A stretch of 64,000 nucleotides of DNA, from the NCBI GenBank assembly GCA_019752635.1, contig JAIELX010000046.1, forward strand, positions 1-64,000. Reading direction: 5' to 3'. The stretch is from Candidatus Obscuribacterales bacterium (GTDB lineage Bacteria; Cyanobacteriota; Vampirovibrionia; Obscuribacterales; Obscuribacteraceae). This document shows, piece by piece, positions 30,101 through 38,200 of the stretch. How positions within the stretch are numbered: position 1 is the first letter of the stretch; each line of letters starts with the position of its first letter. The position numbers and the translations under genes were made by a program. Below the pieces are notes generated by a model. That model was not told the DNA's origin, searched no databases, and saw nothing but the letters and a program-made list of their open reading frames with translations.

Positions 30101-33100
30101 CGGTGCAACAGTGACCGTGCAGGGCGACAATGTTCTCAGCCTCTCGACGACTAATGGAACCGGCAGCATCACGCAAATGGGCAACGCGACAACGCTGATC
30201 GGACGCAACATCCAGCTAACCACCGGTAATCTTGGCGCAGCTCCAGGAGCCGGAATGACAAACGTCGGAAGCAGCTTTCAGCCTATCGTGATGAGCAGCG
30301 GCTCACTGCTTGCAGCATCATTGAACGTCTCCGCTGGAGGCAGCGCTTATCTCAAGACAAATGCAACGGGCGGCAGTGCCGGCGACATTCGGTTTACCGG
30401 TAACTCGATAACTCGCGGTCAATTCGAACTTGCAACTCAGGGCTCTGTTGTATTCGACAACGCAGCCAAGCTCGATGCAGGCGTGGGTGCAAAAATTGCC
30501 GCAAACGTAGCAGGCGCATCCATTACGCAAACAGGCTCGAACCTCACCGTTATTGCTCCGTCCATCTCGCTCACGGCTGGAGACAGTATTGGTTCAGCCC
30601 TCCTCGCGTTGCAAGTAGCAGGCGATGCCGCTAACAACGCCACGGTCAATTTGACCGCCGTTGCGGCAAACGATTCCTATGTCAGAAGCGATGCAAGCGT
30701 CAACCTGAGCACAGCATCCGCAGGAAACGTCTTCAGCCTTGCAGGCAAGAACATTGTGTTATCGACGGTCACCAGTGGTGGCCGAATAGACCTCAACACA
30801 GCAAGTGGCGGCAGCATTACTCAAATGGGCGGCAGCGGTCTACAAAGCCCTGTGGTGACATTGGTCGCAGACAACATCGGGATGCTCTTTGGCGCAGTTG
30901 CTGTAAAAGGCTCAACCGCAGCAACGCCAACAAATCTTACGGCAACAGCCGGCACAAACGCGTTCCTCTCCAGCACAGGCTCAGTAACGTTGCAAGGCGC
31001 ATCCAGCGCCGGCAAGCAATTCTCATTGAATGCAACGGGCGCGGTTCTGTTGGACAACGGTGCCTCCGTTAATGCGGGCGATTCGGCCACCATAAACGGA
31101 AGCGGTATCCAGGCTGCGGGCGGAGCAGGCAGCATTAGTGCTCCAGCGTTGAACTTCACTGCCGGAGCGGGCGGAGTCGGCTCGGCCGTCAATCCGCTCA
31201 AGATTGCATCAGGGGGAGTCGGTGCTACCTCACTAAAGATCTCTTCCGGTGGTGCCGCTAACGTGTCATCCAACTCTGCGGTAGTGCTGCAATCCAGCTA
31301 TGCATACGGCGGCTTCAAGCTAGACACCACTGGCACAGCGAATATCACAGTGCCGGGATATGTCTACAATTACACAGGCGGCGCACTTAACCTCAGCGCC
31401 GGCGGAACGCTTAACTTGTCGCCGACAACGAGTCTACAGTCCTACGGTTCACTGGGGCTCACGGCGAATAACGGCTCGCTCAACGTAGCCGGAAATCTGG
31501 CGGCCTACAACGGTCTGTTGAGCCTGTCTGCTACCGGCAACATCAGCACTATTGGCAGTGTCAGCTCATACAATGGTGGTATGTCCATCACGTCCGGAGG
31601 ATCGGTGACCACTGCTGGTACAGTCTATCAATACGGCAGTGGCAATCTGCAGATTAATGCAAACGGCGGAGGCATCACCAACACCGCTTACATGGCGGCA
31701 TCGGGACCGGCAGGATTCGGACTACTGGAGTGGAACGCAAACGGCGACATAACTACCTCCGGATATGTAACCGGCAGCAAACTTTCGATGAAGACCGTGA
31801 CGCCTTCAAATGGCTCAATCACCTTAAATGCTGCGTCTTACGGCTACAACGGCGTCACACTAGAGACAAGCGGTGTCGGAGTGATCAGCAACGGTGCCTT
31901 CGGTGGAGTCACAAGCTACTACGGACCGGTATCCCTGACAGCGGCAGCGCTCAACCTCACCGGTTACGCAGTCAATGCGGGATCGAACACTGTAACGGTG
32001 AACTCCAACAACAACGCCCAACCGGTGTTCATTGGTGGAAGTGGAGCCGGCTTTAATCTGACACCGACAACACTGGGTGCCATCACCGCGGGAACGTTGG
32101 TCGTCGGTCGCGCAGGACAGACAGGAGGAATCAACCTCGCAGGTCCAGTCAATGCCACCTACTACAACTTGACGATCATCACTGATGGCAGTTACAACGC
32201 TGCCGGCAACGCCATCACCATAGGAGGCTACAAGAATCTCAGCATCACCGCTGGTGCAGCGCTAAATAGCGGAGCGGTCAACGGAGGATACTACACCAAG
32301 GTTGATCTGGTATCAGGTGCTGGCGGCATCTCGGTGAACGGACCGATTTCGGCTCTCTATGGGTCCGTCAATCTTAAGACCGGCAACAACGGCTCAATAG
32401 CAGTAAACAGTGCCATCAACTCGACAGGCAGCGCTGTTGGCCTTAATGCAAATGGTGCAGGATCAATTACGGGAGCCGGACTCATAACCGGAGCAAGCCT
32501 CGGACTGACCAGCGGAACCGGTAATATTGGCGGATCCGGCAGCCCGTTGAACACTGCGGTGCAGACCATGTCCGCCAACACTGGCGGAACGGGAATGGTG
32601 AACCTCAACAACACTGGCACACTAACCCTCACATCGTCCAGCAGCGGCGGAGCGTTCTCTCTCTCCAACGCGGGTGCTTTGACCACAGGCAACATTCAAA
32701 CTAACGCTCCGATCAATAGCACCACGGGCTCGCTTTCGCTGATTCAAACTAGCGGCGGGCAAATGACCATCAACGGCAATCTCACCGCGAACGGTGGCAG
32801 TATCCTCATTCAGAACACGGATGCGGTTAACGGCTCCATCGTCATCGGCAAGGGCGCCCAAATCAACACTCTAGTTGATATGGGAACACCGTTGAACAAC
32901 GGCATCGTCTCAGTCATCATCGGAGCCGCTCCGGTGATAGCGGCAGGCAAAGCTCCGGCAAACTTGAACGTTCTCCCGGCGGCTGCCCCCGGTCAATACT
33001 TCTTCGGTCCAAACTCTAACGGCATAATCGCCGTCGGTCCGGCAGGCGCATCGGCAGCTACGGTCGACGCACACGGTCGCGATGTGATCTTCTCGACGCC

Positions 33101-34151
33101 TAATGCGATGCGCACAATAACGCTCAATCAGAACGTTCTGATTAAGGCAGACCCGCCGGGCGCAGTGGTATCGGATGCGGTTGGAGGAAATGTCAGCGCC
33201 CCTAGCGCAATGCCGATGCTAATGCCTTCGATCTTCGCAGGCGAGACAGCCACAGATGTCTCCAGCGCGGCAGCCAACAGCAGCGAGTTCACCAACATAC
33301 CTGCTGCAACTTCAAGAGCAACTGGAACCAATGCTTCACCACTGGTCGGCGGAGTAACGTCCAGCGTACTAGTTCAGCCCGGTGTCACCGAGGGCACTCG
33401 CCCTCTAAGAGTGCCGAGCCAACTACTGAACGGTGGAAACTTCGTCGCGGAAGATGTTGTAATCTTCGATGCGAAAGTTGAAGAGGCCGCAGAGCTACCC
33501 GTCGCTTACGTAAATGGACCGGCGGGAACGCCAACCGCCATCTACGCCAACGGCACGGCAATGGATTACAAACACGTAGCACCGTCGCCCTCGACTAGAA
33601 TCAGCGGCACTGAGCAACTCGCGCAGTATCCGTTCGCGATGCGAACAGGCAGCGTATTGTTTGCACCAGACCAGAACATGACTGTCGAAACCGCTTTCGG
33701 TTCGCTATCGATCGCCAAAGGCGCGGTAGTATTGGTGGTGGCGTCGGCGGAATCCGTTGCGGTCTACAACATGCACGACGCGCACTCCGGCGATGTCTCC
33801 ATGAAGCTGACCAACAAGAAGCTGACGATCATGCCCGGTACGCATATACAACTCGCGGACCGCTCCGTGTCGACCTTGGAAGAGGTCAACCTTCTCGGCA
33901 ACATCGGTCACCGCCGCGTAGAAACTCACGACCATGGAAACGATGTTAGAGAGTTCTCTTCCGAATTCTCCATCCCATCAGCGATCACAAGCCTGAAACG
34001 CCTGCGCGCAATGCAATCGTCTTCCGACGCTCGCGATGTTCGCATCATGCGCAAGGTGCTGAAGACTGCAGCGGTATTGAATCAAATGGGCATGAGCAAG
34101 GGAGCCTACAAACCGCTACCGAAACGGTCCTACCAAACAGCTCAAAGGTAG
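21126..34151 (+). CDS. Giant secreted filamentous-haemagglutinin-like glycine-rich beta-repeat protein
   Basis: About 4341 residues from ATG 21126. A TTG 18 bases earlier is also open, but the ATG gives a standard signal peptide (M-K-S-K-K, a hydrophobic core, A-L-A cleavage). Sequence after the signal is Asn/Ser/Thr/Gly-rich short beta strands (G-x-I-x-x-x-G-x-L patterns) typical of beta-helix adhesins of the FhaB type. Residues about 455-915, 1030-1115 and 2920-2975 are almost pure G-G-x repeats. The C-terminal 200 residues form a compact domain (V-E-T-A-F-G-S-L-S-I-A-K-G-A-V-V-L-V, V-Y-N-M-H-D) shared with the next FHA-like gene and loosely FecR-like. No autotransporter barrel is visible and no TpsB partner is in the window. 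It should be exported across the inner membrane and act at the cell surface in adhesion or matrix. Monocistronic, ended by a strong terminator. Confidence 0.88.
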   Translation: MKSKKVSKKAKFLLSSIVSISMTSMPLTVALAEESAQATTASVLTGQVNSTDLNVASNQTLAIDFGSLGTQGLVLSGNLTNAGTIFAYTSDPNISVANFSAYNISNFQSGLITSMAPQSGLAGLNINPSYLTNSLSLSFTALNNFLNQGSITSAGNLSITAANSVTNSTSAVMSAMQSINISAMTSIANAGLIASQMGNINAATATLNNQNGILQSINGSVNMQALIGQVLNVNNTLGQISALNDATFTNNLVQSTGATVLDGIGLTGGAVTANAINFVSPTNGVNIDVQQLNGTVHIDSGATSVQVKGGELNIGSANLTNDPVFLNGNGSLVLAIPSNSTDLSGNLNSYFSTSGQNFIALASGDVTITGNGTIDASSNSSNAVIRIGAGVTFDGSGNILSAGSSSGGNINMSGISLTNYGESITLVAKNDSNIIGKGNISVGNLTTAGYDGTGAGSSGGAGGAVSVAAAGTANIAFINSSGGVGQLGTAGAAGTNYAGTSASSGGDGGVGFPVGNGSNGANGGDGSAGLVGGAGGAAGSISIAAGGNITTNILAYGGAGGKGGDGGAGGGGQNGGKGGDMYVAGTAGTGGTGGYGGNGGAGADGGAGGAGGQVSISSSSGSVSLLQLVTRGGDGGVAGTGGAGGAGGNGGDRGSGYGAGVGGSGGSGNYGGNGGVGGRAGAGGAGQSVSISALGGISGNTIDASGGFGGLGGVGGAGGAGGAGQGGGGNLVSGSGGSAGNGGGGGAGGGGGNGASGGAVSLLSSAGGLLLNGSIYTFGGAGGNGGAGGIGNNAGASGGAGTSAFGGGDGGTGGDGGGAGSGGGAGAGGNGGAITVSTFNTLTINGNVHSYGGDGGNGGHAGVGGTGTSGADGASAVFGFIGLGVGGDGGTGGKGGTAGAGGGGGGAGAGGNISLKSSNGNVVVSPSGGAIAGFTKYTGSRTTFGAKDAFIAPGDTFIELGSTTGFTVGQRALISNSFVSERVTITGVSSNGISISATSNVYPTYFPVGDAKADVGTPTISIAPSGIISSGGTGGAGGNGGNGGNGGDGATSGVGVSFQGGANGQFGTGSYNIGGGVGFDIGTVGAGGGSGGLGGVGGLGGAGGAAGDIAVVAPNGSINVTGNILAVGNNGGNPGDYGLNGRNGQNGSTNVYFGLSLDFNINGSTSGFSGPNLGLGGSITIANFTLGLMPFTNPLTYATTPDLPISSLSLYINYNNSQGESEFNLQANVGTSKFNPSGSVTMTVGGQTASVELVGPISQLAGKAQNYLGIGTGPQQGMISFSANGSTGTGGTSGSIGASYGAGIQNPTLFTTISTTSTITGGVTLAQPAPADFQAPAPKNGGNIHLLASGDINIGGTVNALGGTAVSMNKTNIYYDGKNCNPCFNLMPVASFGQGGVIRMEGATITITGTGATVPPGLTASKVPVISGGSITFITKPNDISYFIKPITFANLSWPTQLGLNIGSGNGAVVVSSPVTIIRNGNGDVNLATQINAGGGTYTVNGDLIVLATGNIVATGVTSGSIVNGGSTTRPTGSIIMAAGDNAAKFSYGSAAGNQSWLVLGAPSDTGGDIYMPGVSIGSDASYLVALSAHAGPMDANNQPQAPYGSIYTSSVSAASGKFIPGSVLAFSSQDIASTGTYKADFVKLNSAFGNIGKVADPLKVNAPFLSANGVAGVYLNALASTTNMLKSQGGAFSVGSTGHLNILGGVRGGAIALSSKTLSINSSVTALGTNGLITVTAEGNVTDSMGIGNLKADNVFLQSEKGNIALTAKLSAAESIILNAKSGTSSITATNIDTKFVGAFSGTGGVTVGTTSATGLVVLSEGDVTVTGTNAITVGGTGKLPTTSNNYTLNAPGITVTGGLQANNKITLNASGSTAGVFLNRNLVAGDSVTIKSGGGIYQTSSFIDSPTLTMEAATDIGEALNLLVSNATTINLPSSGRNFYLYNDNSAKSLTLNTGFTGSNLVLIELGNITVNGAINATGDVALSALTGGTLTLNQSVSGDTVLLQGTNSLPGASKANSGAIVQTSGTVTAKTLYLYSGTGGASSTLSDGALRTNVSSGKVEVNSLGATVVNNTGVVSSLAGRSQSLSFTNDTDLAIGRLSTSKGDLLLTSKSGTMSVINGAEVVAHGGKLVLRNESLSGKIAIGKNTLLFSDNASGGVVDIYLGAASGRTNTIAPANVSVTATAGGKVFFGTKSITSIAPTSIVISKGANSVVSFDTGGADATSISIGGNSLIGTSVVAPLASLDLSDPAIASAVKAQQNAGLIGGSLTLNAQNQAVGGNVILLQTDISTDISALNVPQNVALTFNNFLLPLTVSITNTSTTNQTVLNGSVNFVGTINANNTLNIVSAQNPIVLSQAASGFLYTGGSLSVTATGSAAISGTVSGTFSLETTKGSSGNINIGPTATVTSGTGAIKLVADGALSVSSALYAAGDVILKSNGNLTETASIYASGANVQLISNNGKLTNSGNILAPNAAVLFSSSGDLTNTGAITSKNLVLQTTGTGGSISLQANASVGGTATLSAAGTGTVTTQTGTFLNTGGAITISGQAVSLNGTATATTGGLQVTSRGGATTVTGALSTLNGAMTFESTGGGFSNSAKISASADMTVIADGNIALNAAVSGRKVALQTVGNSNGSVAINATSYAYGGVEITTAGSGTFSNAPGTTIYSYGDSSITAAGLFLSGTAVQASGYTVKLNTNNVQQLISVGGTTNGAFNITPAQLLSINAGTLAFGGVTNLGGIAVVGPLNVSGSGANQVGQSNLAFTTAGNYSAAGQTITLGSKSLKVTAGGSIDTGIVTGNFNSSIKMDAGSSLTVTGAITAPFGSISLSTTNGPLDLGSHSVGAGLYAPTTTTLNAGGTGSITGTTAIAGSTVDLIAGGNIGTAGSAIAVNATNLRALAGGDVVINTNGPITLVGASGAGGATVTGGIGGNGGTGGNGGTGGAGGAGGAGGAGGTGGTSGTGGKGGTGGVLGLASTGGFSLTVPGNILLTSGATVTVQGDNVLSLSTTNGTGSITQMGNATTLIGRNIQLTTGNLGAAPGAGMTNVGSSFQPIVMSSGSLLAASLNVSAGGSAYLKTNATGGSAGDIRFTGNSITRGQFELATQGSVVFDNAAKLDAGVGAKIAANVAGASITQTGSNLTVIAPSISLTAGDSIGSALLALQVAGDAANNATVNLTAVAANDSYVRSDASVNLSTASAGNVFSLAGKNIVLSTVTSGGRIDLNTASGGSITQMGGSGLQSPVVTLVADNIGMLFGAVAVKGSTAATPTNLTATAGTNAFLSSTGSVTLQGASSAGKQFSLNATGAVLLDNGASVNAGDSATINGSGIQAAGGAGSISAPALNFTAGAGGVGSAVNPLKIASGGVGATSLKISSGGAANVSSNSAVVLQSSYAYGGFKLDTTGTANITVPGYVYNYTGGALNLSAGGTLNLSPTTSLQSYGSLGLTANNGSLNVAGNLAAYNGLLSLSATGNISTIGSVSSYNGGMSITSGGSVTTAGTVYQYGSGNLQINANGGGITNTAYMAASGPAGFGLLEWNANGDITTSGYVTGSKLSMKTVTPSNGSITLNAASYGYNGVTLETSGVGVISNGAFGGVTSYYGPVSLTAAALNLTGYAVNAGSNTVTVNSNNNAQPVFIGGSGAGFNLTPTTLGAITAGTLVVGRAGQTGGINLAGPVNATYYNLTIITDGSYNAAGNAITIGGYKNLSITAGAALNSGAVNGGYYTKVDLVSGAGGISVNGPISALYGSVNLKTGNNGSIAVNSAINSTGSAVGLNANGAGSITGAGLITGASLGLTSGTGNIGGSGSPLNTAVQTMSANTGGTGMVNLNNTGTLTLTSSSSGGAFSLSNAGALTTGNIQTNAPINSTTGSLSLIQTSGGQMTINGNLTANGGSILIQNTDAVNGSIVIGKGAQINTLVDMGTPLNNGIVSVIIGAAPVIAAGKAPANLNVLPAAAPGQYFFGPNSNGIIAVGPAGASAATVDAHGRDVIFSTPNAMRTITLNQNVLIKADPPGAVVSDAVGGNVSAPSAMPMLMPSIFAGETATDVSSAAANSSEFTNIPAATSRATGTNASPLVGGVTSSVLVQPGVTEGTRPLRVPSQLLNGGNFVAEDVVIFDAKVEEAAELPVAYVNGPAGTPTAIYANGTAMDYKHVAPSPSTRISGTEQLAQYPFAMRTGSVLFAPDQNMTVETAFGSLSIAKGAVVLVVASAESVAVYNMHDAHSGDVSMKLTNKKLTIMPGTHIQLADRSVSTLEEVNLLGNIGHRRVETHDHGNDVREFSSEFSIPSAITSLKRLRAMQSSSDARDVRIMRKVLKTAAVLNQMGMSKGAYKPLPKRSYQTAQR
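22480..23870 (+). repeat. Glycine-rich GGX repeat block 1 (coding)
   Basis: Within the giant secreted protein, degenerate 9-base units of the GGC-GGx-xxC type encode long G-G-A-G-G-x-G-G runs, broken by short beta segments (V-S-I-S, I-S-A-L). The composition resembles mycobacterial PE_PGRS proteins or collagen-like/polyglycine-II adhesins, but there is no PE domain. Long antisense reading frames here (Pro/Arg/His-rich) are composition artefacts. Confidence 0.85.
24208..24460 (+). repeat. Glycine-rich GGX repeat block 2 (coding)
   Basis: Second, shorter stretch of G-G-x repeats in the giant secreted protein, separated from block 1 by a non-repetitive domain of about 100 residues (from about 23880 to 24200). 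Confidence 0.8.
29871..30040 (+). repeat. Glycine-rich GGX repeat block 3 (coding), near-perfect 9-bp tandem array
   Basis: A compact array of 9-base units GGCGGCGCT/GGTGGCACC encodes G-G-A and G-G-T triplets. Several adjacent units are identical, so this block is younger or more recently homogenised than the other two and could vary in length between strains. Confidence 0.8.
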
Positions 34152-34218
34152 CTATCAAATAGCTCACAGCCGACGGACTGCGGTGAAAAATCCTAGATTC
34201 GCAAACCGATAAAAGAAC

Positions 34219-34250
34219 TAGAAAGGGAGGGCAAATGCCCTCCCTTTCTA
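34219..34250 (+). terminator. Strong intrinsic-type terminator after the giant secreted protein
   Basis: A perfect inverted repeat: TAGAAAGGGAGGGCA is followed after two bases by its exact complement, giving a stem of up to 15 bp. A T-rich stretch (TCTTTGCTT) follows. It lies 68 bases after the stop codon of the giant gene and, being symmetric, may also serve the minus-strand gene ending at 34352. Confidence 0.85.
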
Positions 34251-34351
34251 TCTTTGCTTCATTTGCGAGTGGTGGTTCAATCGTGAGATCCAACCTTCTG
34301 AATCCATGTGGCCGTCTGCCTTGATGCAAACAGAGCTTTCGGTTTCCTCTG

Positions 34352-34927
34352 TTAGAAACCGATCTGGGTCCTAAGTGTTTGCATCAGGCTCGGATTGCGT
34401 GTATGGACATAATCGAGGAAGCGGGGATCAGAATACTGATTCCACGTGGGAGTTCCGTTCCACTTGTTGTTGTGATACTGCATCCATTGAGCTCTCATCT
34501 GATCGTCGAGTTGCTGCCGCTGTTGGGCGCTCAATCTGCGGTCATCATGACGGTTCCAATGGGTCTTTAGGTAGTTTCGTTGGTCGTTCCAGTTGTGCGA
34601 GTCCCAGTTCCAGTTTGCGGACCTGTTTGCGTTGTTGTTGTTGTGCGAGGAGCGATACTTTGATCTGTTCCATCTATTGTTTCCCCGATAACCGGAGTTT
34701 GAGTACACTTGTGATTGAGGAACTGTTCCTTTCTCCTGCGCCGACCACTGCTGGAATTGCTGGCTATTGCCGCCATGAGTATCGTGCAGGCGTGCGCCCT
34801 CGTTCTGCCGCGCACGAAACGCTTGTTCCTCTGCCTGGTAGGCAGGTGTCTGCGCCGTGACGGGTAAGACCGCGCCCGAGGCAGTTATCAGGGCGATCAG
34901 CATGATCGGTAGTGCTTTGGATTTCAT
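34352..34927 (-). CDS. Small secreted Asn/Trp/Arg-rich protein of unknown function
   Basis: About 191 residues from the ATG at 34927, chosen because it gives a clean signal peptide (M-K-S-K-A-L, hydrophobic core, V-T-A-Q cleavage). Longer reading to 34993 adds 22 residues without such logic. The mature protein is rich in Asn, Gln, Trp, Arg and His (H-N-N-N-N-A-N-R-S and several W-N-x-x repeats), strongly basic and low in hydrophobics. No domain recognised. It lies between the two FHA-like genes on the opposite strand. It may be a periplasmic or matrix-associated protein. Real gene likely because of the signal peptide and the consistent composition. Confidence 0.65.
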   Translation of the reverse strand: MKSKALPIMLIALITASGAVLPVTAQTPAYQAEEQAFRARQNEGARLHDTHGGNSQQFQQWSAQEKGTVPQSQVYSNSGYRGNNRWNRSKYRSSHNNNNANRSANWNWDSHNWNDQRNYLKTHWNRHDDRRLSAQQRQQLDDQMRAQWMQYHNNKWNGTPTWNQYSDPRFLDYVHTRNPSLMQTLRTQIGF

Positions 34928-35290
34928 ATAATACGTAAAAACCTGTGGCTGAAATTGTTGTAGTGCGCTCTTAGAACTTACTGTCCTAATCAAGCGAATC
35001 CTAATGTCTGGCTGAAGATGTTAAGTAACTAGCTCTGCCGAATATCATTGAACTTGGCGCCTTCATCTATTGAACCATTGCCAATGTGAAAACTGGGTGA
35101 GGGGAACCGAACTCCAATGTTGATCATAATCGGACCAGAACCACGTCCGTTTCTAAATTTACATTTGTGAGATCGCTGTGAAGTGAGTTGCGCGCTTGCG
35201 TTACGCAATGTCATCGAGTGTCTATAATCGATTGAAGAGCTATTAAACTGCCTGCTCGTGAAGGCGCCTCTCTTCTGCGGAATCAAACCA
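34928..35290. other. Divergent intergenic region ahead of the FHA-like/caspase operon
   Basis: About 360 bases. It contains the direct-repeat operator and promoter described separately (35164-35228) reading rightward, and must also contain the promoter of the minus-strand secreted protein, for which I see no good match. No small gene with convincing start and Shine-Dalgarno signals was found. Confidence 0.5.
35164..35228 (+). promoter_or_regulatory. Promoter A with 11-bp-spaced TGTGA direct repeat (OmpR-type operator)
   Basis: Half-sites TGTGA at 35166-35170 and 35177-35181, start-to-start spacing 11, context CATTTGTGA then CTGTGAAGTGA. A perfect TATAAT lies at 35223-35228, 57 bases after the first half-site; a weak -35 (GTTACG, spacer 17) precedes it. 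It is 63 bases upstream of the FHA-like gene. Matches promoters B and C in sequence and geometry. Confidence 0.78.
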
Positions 35291-38200
35291 ATGAAACGTG
35301 CATTGTTCGTGACCTGTATTTTCACCGTGTTTCCGCTCTGCGCGGCAGCATCAGAGGTAGTGGCGCCCCCTCCGGCCCCGGTGGTCATGGATGCCTCGGT
35401 ACCAGTCAGTTCACTTAGTCTCTCTGCGGGAGAAACGGTAGTTCTGACATACTCATCGAATTCGCCGTTTCAAGTCTCCGGTGATTTGAACAATGCTGGA
35501 CAAATATTCGCTGTAGCGGCGGACGGTTCAATCAGTCGTGCAACGATTCAGGCCAATAACATCATTAACACGGGCATCATCTCTACTGTTACACCGCAGT
35601 TCTTAGCCTCCATGCTTCCGCTATCCAATCCGCTAAATCTTCAAATAGTATCCGCACACGACATAATCAATAGCGGCACAATCTCGTCGTCTGGCAACCT
35701 TACAATGATCGCTGGTGGCGACGTAATTAACGCGAGTAGCGCGGTTAGTACCGCTGTAATTGCGGCGCAGCAAAATCTGGCGATAATTGCCAATTCCGGA
35801 AATCTTACAAACAGCGGGATGCTTCAAGCAAATCTGGGCAACGTCAACCTGTCGTCGATCATTACGGATCAAATACGAAGTTCAGTGGGAACCACACTTC
35901 CCGAGTCGCTCTTCCAATCGGCGACAGATCTTCGCGTATCCAATGTAAGTGGAATCATCAGCGCCTTGAATGGAGACGTCTTCGCAAGCGGACAGATGCG
36001 CAGCACTACCGAAAAAATACTATGGACAGGAGGAACAGTTGATGCGAGAACTCTGAACTTTGAGACAGCCGGCTTGGTCGACGCGCACCTGTTCTCCTCT
36101 TCCGCCACTATAAATGCCATCGGTGATGCTGCTCAAATTGGTGTATCGTCAGGCGAACTGAGGCTGGGAGACATTTGCTTAAAAGGCGATCCCACTTACT
36201 ACAGCACTACCGGCGATATCGTTATAAGTGGTTCGCTGATCGCAAATGACTATATCAACGTCTATGCATTCGGCGAGATAAGGCTGTCCGGCGCTGAGAT
36301 TTCCGCTCCTGCACTTCGGCTAATAGCTGGAAAGATCGTCGTGGGACCGACAGAACTAATTTATGATCCTTCTACCGGGCTGCCAGATCCTCGTCCATCA
36401 AACGGGGGCTACGTAACTGGTCAGCCAATTGGGCTGCAGGGACCATCAGGTCATCCAGGAAACGTCATTCTCGATGATTCCACCAGGGTCATAAACGCTG
36501 GCACAGTCGAAATGAAAGCCAACAGCGGCCACATCATTCTCGATAGATTATCCACTATCAATGCAGACTTCGCCACGCTCAAAGCAGACAGAGGCGTTCG
36601 CGCAGGAAACATCAATGCTCCGTACATGCTATCCATTGAGGCTGGTGACGGGTTCATCGAATTTGCCTCAGGCTCAAAAGTGAATGCCCACACCGTCGAT
36701 TTGAGGGCCTCCGGAACCATTGTTCTGCCGTCTATCGATGCGAGCACCGTTAACCTTACTTCGCTTACCGGCTCGTATGTCATACCGGAAAACGCAGACG
36801 TAAGCACCTTCCTCTTCACGCTTAACTCTCCAAGTGATTTTGCAGAAATCAGCAATCAAGGCAGGTTCGCCCCTGCCTTCGTGACGTCCGACGAGAGGCT
36901 TACGATCAAGGGAAGCGGGATGCTAACTTCCTTCCAGGGACTAGGCGCAACCTTCGACGTAAATGGCGGACTAACGCTGCAATTCGTGAGGACTGAAGGT
37001 CCAATTACTTTCAATGCGAGCAGTGTCGGCATAAGGAACACTGTTAAATTCAATGATTCAGTCTTCTTCAATACTCGGACTTTTGACAACGGAGGAAAAA
37101 TTGAGACGGAAAAGTTAGCGAACATCTCTGTAAATTCAAATGGTCCTTTGCTGTTTCATGGGTCTCCTGGATCATCACTGCAAGGATACATGTTCGTTCA
37201 GTCGTCTGACAAAATCTCAATTTCAGGGAACCACACACTCAGGGCGGCATCTGGAATTTCATTCAGTACTACTGCCGATATCGTTTTCAGTGGACATATG
37301 GAATTGCAATCAGCCTCGGTAGGTTTTTCCTCAAATCGCTTTGACAATCAAGGCAGCTTTAGCTCCGTCACCACGAATGGAGTTATTCCGGGCAGTATTT
37401 CGATTTCCAATATCGAGTTGGCAAATAATGTAACCGTACTTGGGTCCGGTGATTTTGGAAACACATACACTTTCCTGAGCACTAACACGCGCTTTAATCT
37501 GCCCTCAATGACTACAGCCGAAACCCTTATTCTTCAGGCAAGTGGCGATCTGGATTTGGTGCAAGATGTGAGTATTAACGGTTCATTCCTATCCATAGGC
37601 GGGAATTCCATCACTGTTGCACCTAATCTCACCATTAAGGCAAATGGTCCGGTCTCATTGCTCGCGAGCGGTGCACTTGGTGTGTCGGGTTCTGGCATAA
37701 CCATTGGATCAGGTGTGACTATTCTCGGCAAAAGTGTCCAACTCAACACCCCAACCACGGGAGCAGCAAATGCCACCTCAATCAGCCTTGGTGCGGATGT
37801 ACAACTTATTTCTTCAGATCTCGCGGTCTCCATTCTAGGTGGTCCCATAACGATTGGCGACAGAGCAAGCATTAACTCTGGCAACATTATGCAAGTGATT
37901 TCGAGCGCAAATATAGACATTGGAAATGACGTCAAGTTCGAAGCGGCAGCTCCTCGTGTTCCTTCTTCAATTGGGTCTCAAGTCACCGCTGCTGGTGCGC
38001 TGGTGATAGGTTCCGATTTTGAATTTACAAGCGGAACAGAACTAAGAATCAGTGCAGCATCGATTACAGCGGGCGAAGATTCTTCATTACGAGTGACGGG
38101 ACAAACCAATGCCGGTGGCTCATTAAGGCTAACTTCGCCTGGTTCTATCTCGTTTGGTCCTAACGCGTCGCTAGGCTCTGTTCAGAACATTTTTGTCACA

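Noticed and set aside
33400..34151. Autotransporter beta-barrel at the C-terminus of the giant protein
   Set aside because: The terminal 200 residues are a small soluble-looking domain without alternating amphipathic strands or a terminal aromatic residue.
35029..35388. Small minus-strand gene upstream of the second FHA-like gene
   Set aside because: It runs through the operator/promoter and the signal-peptide region of the plus-strand gene and has no recognisable features.
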